Assembly: GCA_037013495.1 (NCBI GenBank)
Contig: CM072811.1
Coordinates: forward strand, 42,911,452-42,975,451
Length of the DNA: 64,000 bases
DNA from: Hippophae tibetana
Taxonomy: Eukaryota; Streptophyta; Magnoliopsida; Rosales; Elaeagnaceae
Direction: 5' to 3'
The translations under genes and the position numbers were made by a program. Each line of letters starts with the position of its first letter. Positions within the stretch are counted from its first letter, which is position 1. This document shows positions 60,992 through 64,000 of the stretch, in pieces. Under the pieces are notes generated by a model. It saw only the letters and a program-made list of their open reading frames with translations, was not told where the DNA came from and ran no database searches.

Positions 60992-63031
60992 TAATGAGGA
61001 ACAAAAAAGTAGTAAGGTCAGAATCAAGAGATATGGATAGGAAATGAAGTGCACATTTAAATTTAAAAGAAAATCAATTATGCACATATAAATGAAGAAT
61101 TGGTAGGTGATAGAAAAGTGCCCGGGTCACAGTCAATGTAAAAGCAATATATGCAGCAACTGATATTGAAGTAATCCATGCAAAAGGTGCTCCAAACTTG
61201 TACACCAGTATACCCACAACCATACATATCTGAAAGGTTATATATTAAACCAATTGAAGATTTTCACAATAATATGACCAAAGGAAATAATTTTAAATTT
61301 TTTTTAACAAAATAGAGCCAACGCTGAAAAACTTAAGTAGCGACTAACATAGAATTGCATTCACATATGTCAAAGAGCATTAAAGCAATTAACCAAAAAC
61401 AAAATCCATACCTCCAAGAAGGTGGGAACAACATTGAACACCATAGATGATATAACCCAATTAATTGCTCGGCTACCTCGATCAATTATTCTATTTAGTG
61501 CACCTGTTTCTCGACTGGAAATCCAGTAACAAGGTGAGAAATAAAGAAGCATAAGCTAAAACTTCAAAGAGTTTCTATAATCTGCCGCAGTATAAAAGTT
61601 GTATAGAAAATCCCTGAGTTATAGTGCCTATAAAGCAGAATAAAGATTAAAGTGAACAACAATAAGGTCCATACTACTGAATTTTCATGCAATCAAAATC
61701 TTCAAGTCCATTCATTGTAACAAATTTGGACCTTCAAATTGTTTCAAGAGTCAACCTAGACAAGCAAGGGTAATCTTAGGATGGAGTCACTGACTTGTAT
61801 ATATCTCAAAAGTAACTGAGGGATACTGTCAGCCAAATATCCACAACTGCCTCAATCAGCCAGTCTAATGGAAGGTGCTTCCATACTTTGACCTTGGACC
61901 ATGAGTCCAAATTTATAAAGCATCAGACAAAGCACTCACAAACTTTAACCAATCACTTAGTATTTAACTATACTACAATGATACTGAAGTAGTTTCTTTA
62001 AAAGAGCTAATACATTTAGTCTGAACAAAGGCTTATGTTTCTTTACTAAAGAGCCCTTATTAACCTTATGCAGAAGCCATGAATAAATGATATAAACAAT
62101 GAAATACACAACTAACTAATGTTATGCCCCAGTGCCAAATAAAATGTCTATTTTGAGATTGCATATGTTTGGATAACAGAATAATTTCCATTAACATCTT
62201 GAAAATAACAAGTAGCAACAGAGAAAAGCACTTTTTAGGCCATTGCTAGAAAAATATTTGACTCACTTTTGAAGCATATACATTTAATATAGCCTCCAAA
62301 TTTTGCATTTACAGGTTATAAAAAAGGGTACAAATTTTGACAATTCTGAAGCTATACAGATCAAACTTTTAAGAAAGATAAATCTTCTTTTTTTCTTTTT
62401 TTGGTTAGGTTAACAAGATTTTGCAACTCTTCAGCATACATTGTGAAATGGGTTTCACTAGGATGTAAACAGGCAACTTTTCATCACTTTCCACAAACAC
62501 AGACATTCTGTTTCTTGATATCATATATCCACAGTATTGCTTCTTCAAATAATCATTTGATTACGCAGATATGATACTTCTATATTGTTGACATTGTGCA
62601 TAAGTCACATGTCTAATTACAGGAACAGAGACCCAGTAAATTGGGATCGCAATACTTCAATGCAGCATTTAACCACTTGATTCAACTAAATAATAAACAT
62701 GGAAGGTTTCCCGATAGATCAATAATCAATACTTAAGATGATATTGAAGGTGGAGTTCATGCAAATGAGAAAAGACCTGCAACACATACACCATCGTATG
62801 CATGAAACCGAAAGATTTAAGATACATGGTCACAGATCATTCATTCATGAAATATTAAACTATTAATTAAGTCTTGTATTTTAAGATATATATTTGCTTA
62901 AAATGTGGTAACAAATTTCTCCTTTTTCTCCCCATAAAAAAAGAAAGTGGATGGGAGGAGAATGTGTTGGAATATATAAAGTTAAAACATTTATTCTTTA
63001 ATAGGGAAGATTTATTTTGGAAGTTATATAC
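60992..63031. other. Introns of the ABC pseudogene around short exons
   Basis: Apart from the exons at 61122-61229, 61412-61514 and 62733-62776, this is AT-rich intron sequence with no other feature. Confidence 0.6.
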
Positions 63032-64000
63032 CTTCCTAGAGACAGATTGAATCGTTCTAAGGCCACATTCGAAAAAACAGCAGTTTGTAGTTCTGTCAAT
63101 ATGGAATTCAATTGAATTTAAAGAAATGACAATAAAAAATCCAAAGATAAATATGGAAATATTTGCAAACAAAAATACTTTGAGAAATATCAAAAGGAAC
63201 CTTTGACCTTAAGAAGTATGCACATTGTGTATAGATTTGTTTTTCTAAGGAACCAGAACATGCATCGGCAAGTATTCATGCTTAGTGAGTAAATTTTACA
63301 TGTAACGAATATGATGATTACGTGGTCCAATAGAATTGATTACACATTCAGCATGGACCCATTGTATTTGTATCAACAAATTAATTGTTCTACAAGTTAT
63401 CAAGATACACCATTTCAGCTATAAATGTTATATATAAAAGTTTTTCCATGCGTAGTACCATTGAAAGCAGAAGCTCCAGAACATGCAATGCCATATCCAA
63501 TCAAAACCGCTGCTGGGGTTGCAAAAATAGCTAACATAGTCGGATTAGATGCCGTAAAGGAAGCAAGATCGCCAGCATTTCCAGTTGCTGTAGTTAGCCA
63601 ATCAACAGCAAGCTTGAAAAGGAAGGGCACTTGAACATTCAGGACCTGTAAATACACAAGAATTATTAACCCTACAACTTGAACTCTTCTAAAGAAGATA
63701 TTTTAAATGGAATTAAGCCTTAAATATGGAACAAAAGGTAAAAGGCTAAATTGAAAGGACGATCCAAGAAAGGCCCAACTAAACTGATTATCTCTCATCC
63801 ATAAGTGACTGGCAAGAGTACGAAGGATTTTCATGTCAGCTACTTGTTGCTCCAGAGGTCCATTAGCAACACTTGTGTTCGCTTTGCGCTGTTTCGCAGC
63901 TTGCTTTGGCGCTGCCCCATCGTTGCTAGAGGAAGTGGAAAACCATGATCGCCCATTTACAATAGAACCCAATTGATCTCCATTCTATATGACAAAACAA

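Larger units (their letters stand above)
56024..63984 (-). pseudogene. ABCB25: ABCB25/ATM3-type transporter pseudogene, 5' exons (membrane domain)
   Basis: Nine exons align in order with the mitochondrial ABCB25/ATM3 membrane domain: 63984-63785 (GSIVNGRSWFSTSSS, ILRTLASHLWMRDN), 63645-63459 (VLNVQVPFLFKLAVDWL), 63092-63032 (QTAVFSNVA, TIQSVSRK), 62776-62733 (VFSHLHELHL), 61514-61412 (RETGALNRIIDRGSRAIN), 61229-61122, 57055-56973 (NKADNDVSTRAIDSLINYE), 56853-56794 (VKYFNNE), 56169-56024 (GYEDAALKTQNSL). One-base deletions shift the frame in the exons at about 63060, 57044 and 56830. The exon normally following MRDN is missing between 63785 and 63645. Two introns start with GC (after 61122 and 56794). 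The first exon and mitochondrial presequence lie beyond the right edge. The intron at 56972-57056 to 61122 hosts a Copia element. Confidence 0.88.

Overview
This is a stretch of a flowering-plant (eudicot-type) nuclear genome. It is AT-rich, its genes have plant-style GT-AG introns, and most of its length is retrotransposon debris. I cannot name the species from the sequence. I see no bacterial, plasmid, CRISPR or rRNA/tRNA features.

Host genes: (1) 5773-7655 (+), the last four exons of an LRR-VIII-1 (HPCA1-like) receptor kinase; its LRR half is not in the window and Copia debris lies directly upstream. (2) 9408-11890 (-), an intact seven-exon B3-domain DNA-binding protein of the At5g42700/At3g19184 type (341 aa). 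(3) 35406-39269 (-), an intact nine-exon bromodomain protein (812 aa) with a long uncharacterised C-terminal region. (4) 41836-63984 (-), the wreck of a mitochondrial ABC transporter of the ABCB25/ATM3 type. Eleven recognisable exons survive. Single-base deletions, a premature stop, a lost membrane-domain exon and the loss of most nucleotide-binding-domain exons make it a pseudogene.

Mobile DNA by region: 1-615, Copia-type gag running off the left edge; 1.8-5.2 kb, a truncated Copia element; 15.0-21.4 kb, three related Gypsy LTRs in mixed orientation, with primer-binding sites and a gag start; 21.4-23.4 kb, a decayed endogenous pararetrovirus (Caulimoviridae) fragment; 24.8-27.3 kb, a decayed Copia pol; 28.9-29.5 kb, an isolated LTR; 30.0-32.0 kb, a probable Gypsy LTR containing a GC-rich island.

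Inside the ABC pseudogene sit a Mutator-type MITE with a perfect 9-bp target duplication (42245-42750), a Copia LTR plus remnant (42761-44840), a Copia element (45814-55656, duplication TATCA) with a second Copia nested in it (48731-53208), and a relative of the nested one (57183-60986, duplication AGACA). The last two carry different, complementary internal deletions.

The intact genes have unrelated roles (chromatin reading, DNA binding, signalling) and do not form a cluster. I found no convincing new biological system. The most informative parts are the dead transporter gene, its dateable stack of insertions and the rearranged Gypsy LTR block.
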